From contig CAXXYG010000013.1 in assembly GCA_963666575.2 (NCBI GenBank), positions 56,283 through 120,282 on the forward strand: 64,000 nucleotides of DNA, read 5' to 3'. The notes below the pieces were generated by a model. It ran no database searches. It was not told the origin of the DNA and saw only the letters and a program-made list of their open reading frames with translations. Below are positions 45,375-53,583 of the stretch, one piece after another. The stretch comes from JABMQB01 sp963666575 (lineage in GTDB: Bacteria > Bacteroidota > Bacteroidia > Bacteroidales > Prolixibacteraceae). The number at the start of each line of letters is the position of its first letter. The stretch's first letter is position 1. Position numbers and translations under genes: made by a program.

Positions 45375-47345
45375 CTATTGGTTGTTTTTAAAATAAATAA
45401 TTTTCTTATTTACCAGAATTCCATCCATGTCGACCATTAAATGATACACACCATTTACTTTTCCGCTTAAATCAATTGTTGTTCTGTTACTATCGAAAAT
45501 TTCATTAAATATAACCTCCTGCCCAAGCATATTAAATACTTTCACCTTTAACGTTTTAAATAACCGGGGAGTTTCAATTATAACATATGAATTTGTTGGA
45601 TTGGGATACACTTTAACTTCAGTTACTTTAAATCCGGGTGTATCGGCTGATGCCCAAACAGTAAAATTTTGATTTTGTAAAGTTTGATCCTCTAAATTAA
45701 CACTGGCAAATACCTGAGTACTTTGGGTATACCCCGAAGCAACCACCTGTATTTCATAATCGTATGCTTTCAGGTTTTCGAATTTATAAAAACCTTCGCT
45801 ATTGGTAATAATTGTGTCGAGTGCTTGGTTACCAGCCCACAATATAACTTCCACTCCTCCAGCTTCTTTTCCATCTCCGGTTTCGGGTGTGATGGTACCT
45901 GCCAACGGGCCAAATGTATATTGCTGAACCACTGCACCTGAAATGGAATAAAAATCATTAATAATGATCTCAAAAATATTGCTTGCCATAGCCCCTGATT
46001 GGTCAGTAGCATCAATTCGAATCTCCATACTTTCTGAATCCAAAACATCAACAGGGTAACTGCTTAACAAAGAAGTTTCGGGATTAAAAAGAATCCATGA
46101 AGGAAGAGTTTCGCCATTGGCCTTTTTTAAGGAATAGGTTAAATGGTCACCAGGATCAATATCTTTAAAAACAGTTTCCAATAGAACTTCAAAACCACCA
46201 CCCACATCAATTGATTTATCTGTAATTGGTGCTACCAGTTCAGGTGGGTCGTTTACCGGATTTACAGTAATAAATAATGTATCGTAAGCACATGCTTTTA
46301 TAGGTAAACCATTTCCATACAAGCTAAAAACAATCGTATCTTGTCCTGAAAAATTTGGGTTTGGAACATAATTCACAGTTGATGTGGTCACAAAATCAAT
46401 GGTTCCATTAACCGGCCCATTTACAATTTCGGCTTTAAAATTAACGCCAGGGGCTTCGAGATCAAAACCATTTTTAGTTAAAAGTTGAACTGTGCCGGAA
46501 GCATCTTCATCAACTTCCAATAAATCGTTTTGAATTGCCGAGCTAATTGTATCCCGAATTGTTACAACTGATGTACATACATCATTATTTCCACTGTTAC
46601 TTCCTTCGGCCTTTAAAAAAAACCTTTTCACACCCTGTTCAGGGCACGATTGCGAAAATAATGTATCGCTATAAGTAATACTATCGCTCGAAATTAATAA
46701 AGGTTCATTGGAGCACGACCGGTACGAATTATCATCGATCATATCAGGGGTAATAATATAATAACCCGAAGGCCCCATATATGCAGTATAATCTTTACAC
46801 AACGCCTCAACGGGTGTATCTTCAGAATAACCTGAAACAAGTATTTCGTCGAAAAACAACAGTTGTCCTATTTTAACATTTTCAACTGTTACCCTTATTT
46901 GAAGTGACTCAGCGTTAATTTCTTTAACATTAAAATTTAAAATAGTATCGGTTGCATACGATATTGGTTGGCCAATTATCTGCCACGTACCCGAATTATC
47001 CTCCTGATATTCACAAATCAAACTTCCAAAATCATCGGATGTAGGTATAATCCTTTTTGAAAATACCTCTAGATTTATCTCAATATTACAAAAACCAGAT
47101 GTATTTATAATTGTACTCCAAGCAGCACTCTTTATTTCATTAGTACCCTCAGTACCATACGATTGCTTTGAACCGTCAGGAAATCTATAAACCCCAAAAT
47201 ATTCATTGTTTGAACTCCATTTACTAGCCCTGATCCCTTTTGGTGCTTTGCCATTAGTATCACCTGGAAGGTAATGATTCTCGCTGAGAATAAATGGCTC
47301 AAACCAAAGTGTGTCTTTTTGTGCCAACACATTTATTGAGCACAA
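45375..47345 (-). CDS. T9SS-sorted surface protein with cadherin-like domains
   Basis: A protein of about 656-670 residues. An N-terminal discoidin-like/jelly-roll region (DTLWFEPFILSENHYLPGD to FFDEILVSGY) is followed by a Cys-rich linker, a VCBS unit (AIQNDLLEVDEDASGTVQLL), a cadherin-like domain (FKDIDPGDHLTYSL), a carboxypeptidase-regulatory-like domain and the sorting tail EVKVYPNPTNSYVIIETP, KVNGVYHLMVDMDG. The start is unclear: the signal peptide RKHFPILIILYLLCSINVLAQ runs on upstream of the TTG at 47345 to a codon ATC at 47382-47384, with a stop a few codons beyond. It parallels the larger gene downstream and probably shares its export route. Confidence 0.82.
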   Translation of the reverse strand: MCSINVLAQKDTLWFEPFILSENHYLPGDTNGKAPKGIRASKWSSNNEYFGVYRFPDGSKQSYGTEGTNEIKSAAWSTIINTSGFCNIEINLEVFSKRIIPTSDDFGSLICEYQEDNSGTWQIIGQPISYATDTILNFNVKEINAESLQIRVTVENVKIGQLLFFDEILVSGYSEDTPVEALCKDYTAYMGPSGYYIITPDMIDDNSYRSCSNEPLLISSDSITYSDTLFSQSCPEQGVKRFFLKAEGSNSGNNDVCTSVVTIRDTISSAIQNDLLEVDEDASGTVQLLTKNGFDLEAPGVNFKAEIVNGPVNGTIDFVTTSTVNYVPNPNFSGQDTIVFSLYGNGLPIKACAYDTLFITVNPVNDPPELVAPITDKSIDVGGGFEVLLETVFKDIDPGDHLTYSLKKANGETLPSWILFNPETSLLSSYPVDVLDSESMEIRIDATDQSGAMASNIFEIIINDFYSISGAVVQQYTFGPLAGTITPETGDGKEAGGVEVILWAGNQALDTIITNSEGFYKFENLKAYDYEIQVVASGYTQSTQVFASVNLEDQTLQNQNFTVWASADTPGFKVTEVKVYPNPTNSYVIIETPRLFKTLKVKVFNMLGQEVIFNEIFDSNRTTIDLSGKVNGVYHLMVDMDGILVNKKIIYFKNNQ

Positions 47346-47605
47346 AAGGTATAATATAATTAATATGGGAAAGTGTTTTCTGATGGCCGCTAATTGTTTA
47401 AGTTCCTATATTCTGAAGCAAAAATAGTAACTTTTTCCACCCAAAAGAAAAAACACAATGATTTTCAAATCAAGTTGTAAACCAAATAATGTTAATGAGT
47501 CATCGCCAAACGACTCTTTAAAAGGTTAAAACAAATACTACATTATATAATGACCTACAAATTACTACAGTATTAAAGCACAATTTTTTAGATCTAAAAA
47601 CGTGC

Positions 47606-48340
47606 TCAACTCCCGCTGATTACCCCACCAAAATTTAGCACTTCCTGTACAGCATTTTTAAAACTTCGGCCAATGGGGAGGCTTTTCCCGGGAACTTCGA
47701 TACTGGTTGCTGTAAATGCTTCAATTTTAGTCAACGAAACAATGTATGATTTATGGATTCTCATAAATGCGTTATCAGGTAATTTTTCTTCCATATTACC
47801 CATGCTTGTTTTGGTGATAATTTTCTTTTTCTCGGTATAAATCTGAACATATTCGCTTAACCCTTCAATATAAAGAATATCATTTAAAAGAATTTTAACC
47901 ACCTTTTTATTTTCTTTTACATAAATGTAAACTTCGTCGGTGTTTGAAGGAGACGAAACAGGGGCTTCGGGCTGAATATCGTCCTGAGCTAATTGATAAT
48001 ACTTGTTAACAGCTTTTAAAAACCGCTCAAAAGTAATGGGTTTCAGAAGGTAATCAACCACATCCAATTCAAATCCATCGAGGGCATATTCGCGGTAGGC
48101 GGTAGTAAGTATTACTTTAGGCGGGTGTTTTAACGTTTTTAAGAATTCGATTCCGGTAATTTGGGGCATTTGAATGTCCATAAACAGCAAATCAATTTTA
48201 TTTTCCCTAATAACTTTCAGAGCTTTCATGGCATCGCCACATTCGTCCACAATTTCAAAATTTTCGAGTTTGCTAAGATGATTTCTAACTAAGTCTCTCG
48301 CTAATGGTTCATCATCAACAATAACACATTTTGTTTTCAT
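47606..48340 (-). CDS. LytTR family response regulator
   Basis: A 244-residue regulator. The receiver domain (1-120) has acidic residues D9 and D10, phospho-acceptor D55 in LLFMDIQMP, and KP in LLKPITFERFL. The LytTR DNA-binding domain (about 135-240) includes YIYVKENKKVVKILLNDILYIEGLSEYVQIYT, MRIHKSYIVSLTKIEAF and LPIGRSFKNAVQEVL. It acts as a cytoplasmic transcription factor binding direct repeats. It follows three LytS-like kinases 73 bp upstream, so it is their likely partner. Its targets may include the two T9SS genes beyond it, by position only. Confidence 0.93.
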   Translation of the reverse strand: MKTKCVIVDDEPLARDLVRNHLSKLENFEIVDECGDAMKALKVIRENKIDLLFMDIQMPQITGIEFLKTLKHPPKVILTTAYREYALDGFELDVVDYLLKPITFERFLKAVNKYYQLAQDDIQPEAPVSSPSNTDEVYIYVKENKKVVKILLNDILYIEGLSEYVQIYTEKKKIITKTSMGNMEEKLPDNAFMRIHKSYIVSLTKIEAFTATSIEVPGKSLPIGRSFKNAVQEVLNFGGVISGS

Positions 48341-48413
48341 AGTCTTTTATTTGTTTCTGTTTTCTGTACTGGCTATAACATCTGTACCAAAAAGTTCACC
48401 TTCATTACGAAGA

Positions 48414-49451
48414 TCAGGTAAATATTTCAATACTGATTTCTTTAAAATTTACATCATCGTTTTCTATAATTCTATGTTTACCGTTATAATTATAAAATAA
48501 TCGTTTTTGTGTTAGTTCAGTGTTCCCATCAACTAAAAACTGAAATTCATTTTCGCTCCATAGAGTAAATGAAAAGAGCAGGTATTTACGTTCTACTTTA
48601 ATAATGACTGTACTTTCGTATAAAAAGTTACTATTAATGGCAACTTTTAATGCACTATTTAAAAAAGGGAAGATTAATAAGGGTGGAACAACTTTTGTTT
48701 GTACATTTCCGTTTACTATAACTTTTGTCTTAAACCTATTGCCTAAAGCCAACTCCTGAATCGACATAAAATCCTGAATAAGACCCACTTCAGTAGCCAA
48801 CGGAATTAACTCTGATTTAGCTTCAAAAAGTAGTTTATTAATAAAATCAGATACTTTAACTATTATTTCGGGATACCTTTTTGAATTTTGGTTTCCCAGC
48901 AGTTCAATTTCATTTACCAACGTTAATATAATTGAAGGTTGCAGATGGTATTTATAAATTTCAAGTTCAGTTTCAAGATTCTGCTGCACCAACTCTTCTT
49001 TCCGGCTTTTTGATTCGTGCCACGATTTTACCGCTTTAATAGCTAAAAACACCAAAATAATAAAGTGGTTACCAAGGCCACTTATTACAATGTTTTGAAT
49101 GCTTAAATAATGGGGAGCAAACATTTTTTCAGGTGAAAATAGTTTAAATACAACTTCATTAGAAACAATTAACTCAATTATTGAAAATACAATCAACAAT
49201 AATAAAATTGACAAACTAAATCCCCAAAACTTCCTTTTCAGGAAAAAATCAGGCACAAGGTAATAAGCAATTAAATAAGTATGTGCCACAAATACCGGCA
49301 ATGTTATTAAATAATACATTAACCAAACAAAAGCTTCGCGGTAACCTTCCCCGATGCTTTGGATAAGAGTAAATGAAACTATCCACCCCAGCCAAAAAAG
49401 GCTATGCATTGCTATTATTTCCCAGGTTATATGTTTTCTAATCAGTTTCAC
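48414..49451 (-). CDS. Degenerate LytS-like sensor kinase (probable pseudokinase)
   Basis: A 345-residue protein with four hydrophobic helices (about 10-145) and a cytosolic kinase-like half. It aligns with its two neighbours but has lost the catalytic residues. The PHFLFN block is replaced by LQPSIILTLVNEI, so the phospho-acceptor His is Ser. The N-box ENCFKHG is replaced by FLNSALKVAI, with no ATP-binding Asn, and the G-box is not seen. The helices and dimer region survive, and there are no stops or shifts, so the protein seems to be kept. A regulatory partner for the active kinases is inferred. It starts with GTG, overlapping the previous stop by one base. Confidence 0.82.
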   Translation of the reverse strand: MKLIRKHITWEIIAMHSLFWLGWIVSFTLIQSIGEGYREAFVWLMYYLITLPVFVAHTYLIAYYLVPDFFLKRKFWGFSLSILLLLIVFSIIELIVSNEVVFKLFSPEKMFAPHYLSIQNIVISGLGNHFIILVFLAIKAVKSWHESKSRKEELVQQNLETELEIYKYHLQPSIILTLVNEIELLGNQNSKRYPEIIVKVSDFINKLLFEAKSELIPLATEVGLIQDFMSIQELALGNRFKTKVIVNGNVQTKVVPPLLIFPFLNSALKVAINSNFLYESTVIIKVERKYLLFSFTLWSENEFQFLVDGNTELTQKRLFYNYNGKHRIIENDDVNFKEISIEIFT

Positions 49452-50512
49452 TAATACCCGTTTAATTCAAGGCTAACACTAAACTCACTTTGAGCCGGAT
49501 GTATCGTTAATTTATAATCCGAATTATACATAAGAGACAGCCTGTTCCTCAAATTTTTTAAACTTAAACCTTTAAGCCCTCGATGTTCAAAATCGGTTAA
49601 GCCACCCGGAAGGCTATTTTTGGTTGTAAAAATCAATTTCCCATTTTTACGCAACAAATGCAATTTTATCCATGGATTTCCGGCATCAAGGCTACTGCCA
49701 TGTTTAAAGCAGTTTTCGACCAAAACAAACAGTATCATTGGTGGTATTTTAATTGCCTCAAAATTGCCTGTTTTTACAAGTTCAATTTTAAGCCTTTTGC
49801 CATACCTCAACTTTTCCAAATCCATATAATTTTCAATCAAGTCTAATTCATCAGTGACACTCACATATTGTTTTAAACTTTCATCAGCCATAAAGCTCAA
49901 AACATACTTAAACCGCGACAGCACTTTTAATGATTTTTTAGGATCGAGTAACGATATGGCATAAAGATTATTAATTGTATTAAATAAAAAATGTGGGTCG
50001 AAATGCGATTGCAATAATTTATTCTGAGCCTCTTTATTTTTAATTTCCAACTTTCGCCTTTGATTGTCGGTATATAAAAAATCTTTGGCATATTTTACTA
50101 CACAAAACAATGCCACTATAAACGACATGTCTTTGGTATTAACAATAATATACCTCAAATTCAGGAATCCAATTTTCTGGCTGTTTTCGGGAGCAATTGA
50201 AGAATATAAAATTTCGCCTGACGACAATAATTTTATGGCCGACAAACCTATACCTACCAAGGCAAAAAGCAATATAAACCCAAAAAGCCTGTTTTTTAAT
50301 ATTAATTCAGGAATAAAAATAAATATGGTAATGTATGCGTACCCAAAAAAGAATACTGCGTTAAAAAGCACGGTATAAAAAGCATGCCACCAACCCTCGG
50401 TTTTATCTTGCAAAAAAAAGATTAAAGTAAAAACCAATACAGTTGAAATAAAAAACAGCATATGCCTTAGCACACGGTACCAAATTGTATTATCAACTAT
50501 TAAGCGCACCAT
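49451..50512 (-). CDS. LytS-like histidine kinase (second of three)
   Basis: A 353-residue inner-membrane sensor kinase of the His_kinase/HATPase pair. Four membrane helices (about 12-145) precede LLQSHFDPHFLFNTINNLYAIS (about 168-189), which holds the phospho-acceptor His, then LVENCFKHGSSLDAGNPWIKL (N-box, about 266-286) and LKGLSLKNLRNRLSLMY (G-box region). No extracytoplasmic ligand domain is visible. It overlaps its downstream neighbour by one base and lies next to the upstream kinase with no gap. Confidence 0.92.
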   Translation of the reverse strand: MVRLIVDNTIWYRVLRHMLFFISTVLVFTLIFFLQDKTEGWWHAFYTVLFNAVFFFGYAYITIFIFIPELILKNRLFGFILLFALVGIGLSAIKLLSSGEILYSSIAPENSQKIGFLNLRYIIVNTKDMSFIVALFCVVKYAKDFLYTDNQRRKLEIKNKEAQNKLLQSHFDPHFLFNTINNLYAISLLDPKKSLKVLSRFKYVLSFMADESLKQYVSVTDELDLIENYMDLEKLRYGKRLKIELVKTGNFEAIKIPPMILFVLVENCFKHGSSLDAGNPWIKLHLLRKNGKLIFTTKNSLPGGLTDFEHRGLKGLSLKNLRNRLSLMYNSDYKLTIHPAQSEFSVSLELNGY

Positions 50513-51559
50513 TTATTTACAAAAAATTTCAAGCTTTACTTCAAACATGTTTTCTTTTTCAGAAATGGTAAGCTGATGCCTGTCTTTGTATATTAATCCC
50601 AGCCTTTTTTTCACATTACTTAAACCTATTCCGGAATGGCCATTCTTATTATCACTTTTAAAACTTTTATTACTGCCTGAAACAAAACTGTTTTGAGCCA
50701 CAAAAGATAGATTACACCCATCCACCAACAATTTAATTTTTATCCACGGGTTCCCCGGATTTGTGGAACTTCCATGTTTAAAACAGTTTTCGACAAATGT
50801 AAATAAAATCATTGGGGCAATTTTAATACCTTCAATATCGCCTTCAATAATAAAATCGAGGGTGAGGCGGTTCGAATACCTCATTCTTTCCAATTCAATA
50901 AAATTTTCAATCAATTTTATTTCTTTCTTTAAGGTAATTTCCGACTCATTACAATCGTACAAAACCGATCGGAGCAACTCCGAAATTTTAATTATTCCTT
51001 CAGAGGTTTTTGATGATTTTTCGAGCGAGAGCGCATACAAATTATTCATTGTATTAAATAAAAAATGGGGATGCAACTGTGCTTTTAATACATCCAGTTC
51101 ATTTTGCAGGCTCTGTTTTTCAATTTCGTAACCAGCTTGCTGTTGTTCAAACCATTTTTTCACCAACTTTATTGCCATAGCACCTCCTACCATAAAATTT
51201 GTTTCTAAAAACAGATAAACAAACGTCACATTAAAAAGTGACTCTACGGTAATTGGTAATTTATTGATAATGCGTAAAAAAGCTCTCTCGAGGAGCGTTG
51301 AAACAAAAAGGGTTATGACCATAAAAAGAATCAGCGGAACAATTTTTCGTTTGGCTAAATAACGCGGAATAAAAACATAAATAGCCATATATGTTGCAAA
51401 CATAATAAACGGCAACATACACGCCGATTCAAGGAAATACCAAACATAATCGTTTTCATATTTTCCGTATATGAGGCCAAAAAAAACTACATACGAAATC
51501 CAAAATAATGCATGTTGCATTATTCTTTTATTGAGAAACTTAAAATAATTTATTTGCAC
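50513..51559 (-). CDS. LytS-like histidine kinase (first of three)
   Basis: A 348-residue kinase with four membrane helices (about 13-140), a short coiled coil (WFEQQQAGYEIEKQSLQNELD), LKAQLHPHFLFNTMNNLYAL with the phospho-acceptor His, FVENCFKHGSSTNPGNPWIKI as N-box, and HSGIGLSNVKKRLGLIY as G-box. The apparent start is GTG at 51559; an ATG at codon 14 (about 51520) is possible. It is the first gene of the kinase-kinase-pseudokinase-regulator operon. Confidence 0.92.
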   Translation of the reverse strand: MQINYFKFLNKRIMQHALFWISYVVFFGLIYGKYENDYVWYFLESACMLPFIMFATYMAIYVFIPRYLAKRKIVPLILFMVITLFVSTLLERAFLRIINKLPITVESLFNVTFVYLFLETNFMVGGAMAIKLVKKWFEQQQAGYEIEKQSLQNELDVLKAQLHPHFLFNTMNNLYALSLEKSSKTSEGIIKISELLRSVLYDCNESEITLKKEIKLIENFIELERMRYSNRLTLDFIIEGDIEGIKIAPMILFTFVENCFKHGSSTNPGNPWIKIKLLVDGCNLSFVAQNSFVSGSNKSFKSDNKNGHSGIGLSNVKKRLGLIYKDRHQLTISEKENMFEVKLEIFCK

Positions 51560-51727
51560 GTTTCTTTTTAGTTTACCGAATCAGATTTAAATATATAACA
51601 TTCTTAAGGGTAAAAAAAACAGCATCCCTGTAACGAAGCACTTATGTAATTAAAATTAAGGCAAATCATTGTGTTTGATAGATTAAAATTGTATTTGGCT
51701 ATTACTTAACTGTATTTCATTGAAAAC

Positions 51728-51749
51728 CCTGCACTTTATAAAGTGCAGG
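51728..51749. repeat. Perfect 22-bp palindrome upstream of the LytS operon
   Basis: The arm CCTGCACTTTA is followed directly by its exact reverse complement, with no loop. It lies 169 bp before the first kinase. A hairpin with no loop is less natural in RNA, so a dimeric protein's DNA site is at least as likely as a terminator. Confidence 0.6.
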
Positions 51750-51824
51750 ATTCTAAAATGTATTTATTCAGGTTTTACGGCTCCTCAACCGTAAGTGTTA
51801 ATACTTTTCTACTAAAAACAAAAA

Positions 51825-51842
51825 CCCCACCCTCTGGTGGGG
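51825..51842 (-). terminator. Rho-independent terminator of the 165-residue secreted protein
   Basis: CCCCACC pairs with GGTGGGG around CTCT. On the minus strand the stem is followed by TTTTTGTTTTT, 49 bp after the stop codon at 51891. Confidence 0.75.
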
Positions 51843-51890
51843 AATTTCGCTGTTAACTTTCATTACTTCTATGAAAAATGCTATAGTGAG

Positions 51891-52388
51891 TTAAAACTTA
51901 GCCAGGTACTTTTCTTTAATTAAATTTGGGAAATAACAGGCAATTAATCCTAATAATTCCTGCTCGGTTTTTTCATTCCGGCAAATTACGCGTTGCTGGT
52001 AATAACCAACTTTATCGAGTACTGCCTCATTTATATCTTGAGCAAATTCCCGGTACTTCTTTTCAATTTTTTTAACACCAAATACACCTCGTGTACAAAC
52101 ATATTCGATTTCAAACATGTCGGATTTTAGTACAAAACTGGTACACTTTTTCTCAGGGACAACACCTATCTGAACTTTCCGGTTTGAATTATCATAAACC
52201 AATTCATAGGTTTTAACCTCTTCACCATTTAATATTAGAGGAACATCAGCTTTTGAGATAGCATAATTCCCGAACTCGGTCAATGACTGGCCGGTTATCT
52301 GTTTGGCGTCTTTTACTTTTACTCTCGCCTCTACGCTCAAACCAATTATGGCTAAGCAAATCGTTAAAATAACTAATTTTGTTTTCAT
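51891..52388 (-). CDS. Secreted protein of unknown function
   Basis: A 165-residue protein with a signal peptide (KLVILTICLAIIGLSVEA). The mature part is mixed alpha/beta, with VPLILNGEEVKTYELVYDNSNRKV and four cysteines in the second half (CTS, CTR, ICRNE, IACYF), which could form two disulfides in the periplasm. I do not recognise the family. Neighbours are the XRE/S24 gene upstream and the LytS operon downstream, neither of which hints at a role. Confidence 0.7.
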   Translation of the reverse strand: MKTKLVILTICLAIIGLSVEARVKVKDAKQITGQSLTEFGNYAISKADVPLILNGEEVKTYELVYDNSNRKVQIGVVPEKKCTSFVLKSDMFEIEYVCTRGVFGVKKIEKKYREFAQDINEAVLDKVGYYQQRVICRNEKTEQELLGLIACYFPNLIKEKYLAKF

Positions 52389-52479
52389 GTGTTTCCGTTT
52401 AAATTGTTTTCTTGAATCAAATATATCTATTCATTTAAACGGAAAGTTTTTAATTCAACTAAGGGCTTTTAAGTTTCTG

Positions 52480-52683
52480 TCAACGAACTAATTTTATATA
52501 CCAACCTGTTAATACGCTGTTGGTAGGTTCATAATTGCCGTTGGCAGAAAACGAATACGCAGAAATCATATAAATAGCTGTACATGAGCCACCACTAGAG
52601 ATTACTTCGCTTTGCCCGTAACAACGATGGGTTGGTTTGATTTTGACAGGAAGGGCAACATCGAATAATGAATTATTTTTTAT
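52480..52683 (-). pseudogene. Orphan open frame, possible gene remnant without a start codon
   Basis: A 67-codon open frame on the minus strand runs from just after a TAA at 52684 to a TGA at 52480. It has no ATG/GTG/TTG at its front, yet its composition looks coding: SLFDVALPVKIKPTHRC, then SSGGSCTAIYMISAYSFS, and ANGNYEPTNSVLTGWYIKLV at the end. It begins inside the last codons of the XRE/S24 gene. It may be the 3' end of a lost gene, or it could be an extension reached by frameshift. No family was recognised. Confidence 0.3.
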
Positions 52684-53476
52684 TTACCTGTTTTTTTATC
52701 TCTTTTACATCCGATTGTATAGCCTGTAAGGTCCTGCCAATTACTTCCTGAGAAAGGGTTCCTGAGGGCAGCTCCTGACTGATAAAATGGGTAAACCGCC
52801 AAATTTCTTTAACTTCCGAAACAGGTGTATTATATGGTTCATATATTGTATTTAACGAAATCAGCCGCAGAGTACCATCAACTTTAATATTATTTTCGAT
52901 GAGCTTAAAAACAATACCTTCGTTTAAAGTGAGGACAATACAAGGTGTACCGTTTTTAATGCTCAGCCAATCCTGAATAAATTCGCCCGTTACCCACGAT
53001 TTATCAGGGATGGGTAACATTGAATCGCCTGAAATCTGGAATGTCCGGTACTTTTTATCGTGCGAAAGGAAAGGCAACTGAAAACGTGGCAGGTCACTGA
53101 TATAATCAGGGTCGTAAAAACCACGCGTATAACCTGCTTTGGCTTTTTCGGGAACCAGTTCAATGTTTTCATTATTATTGCTATCAACAGTTGTGGCTAA
53201 AATCCTGATTTTCCCCCCTTTCAAAAATACATCTCCCCCATTTTCAAGCGTGTAAATTTGATGAAGTGTTAATCCCGAAAGGTCAACTTTTACAAGTGTA
53301 TCGATCGAAAAATTGTAATATTTCGAAAACAAAATTAAAGCAGGAATACCAGCCATAGCTACCTCATTTTCGTAACCACTTAGGGTCGATCGTTTTAAAC
53401 CCAAAGCATTCGCAACTTCATCCTGAGTACGGTTTTTCCGCTTCCTTAAAAACTTAATATTTGATGCAAAAAACAT
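52673..53476 (-). CDS. LexA-like transcriptional regulator: XRE helix-turn-helix plus S24 peptidase domain
   Basis: A 267-residue repressor. The HTH domain (about 5-62) reads IKFLRKRKNRTQDEVANALGLKRSTLSGYE. An S24 domain follows with KAKAGYTRG (Ala-Gly as a possible self-cleavage bond), FQISGDSMLPIPDKSWV (Ser nucleophile in GDSM) and EGIVFKLIEN (general-base Lys). The C-terminal tail (about 235-267) is helical. This is the architecture of LexA/CI-type repressors that cleave themselves when RecA is activated. It is transcribed away from a DinB-type polymerase with a 107-bp gap, which strongly suggests it controls that gene and itself. Self-cleavage is inferred from motifs only. Confidence 0.88.
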   Translation of the reverse strand: MFFASNIKFLRKRKNRTQDEVANALGLKRSTLSGYENEVAMAGIPALILFSKYYNFSIDTLVKVDLSGLTLHQIYTLENGGDVFLKGGKIRILATTVDSNNNENIELVPEKAKAGYTRGFYDPDYISDLPRFQLPFLSHDKKYRTFQISGDSMLPIPDKSWVTGEFIQDWLSIKNGTPCIVLTLNEGIVFKLIENNIKVDGTLRLISLNTIYEPYNTPVSEVKEIWRFTHFISQELPSGTLSQEVIGRTLQAIQSDVKEIKKQVNKK

Positions 53477-53540
53477 ATAAAAGGATTATATTGTAAACAC
53501 AGCATTGCTTAGATATTAATCAAATTTACATTTTAATAAT

Positions 53541-53555
53541 TTATTTTCAAAATAA
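53541..53555. promoter_or_regulatory. Candidate operator in the XRE/S24-dinB gap
   Basis: TTATTTTCAAAATAA is a 7-1-7 palindrome 29 bp before the polymerase ATG. A second, spaced inverted pair (TGTAAA near 53491 and TTTACA near 53525) is in the same gap. AT-rich palindromes arise easily by chance, so this is a candidate only. Confidence 0.3.
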
Positions 53556-53583
53556 TCAGGCATAAAATTAATGGTATTATATA

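Larger units (their letters stand above)
51560..51890. other. Intergenic region, 331 bp, upstream of the LytS operon
   Basis: The region holds a perfect 22-bp palindrome and a terminator hairpin, both listed separately, and no protein-like ORF. It must include the promoter for the kinase operon, but no exact TAnnTTTG box was found near 51559. Confidence 0.55.
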
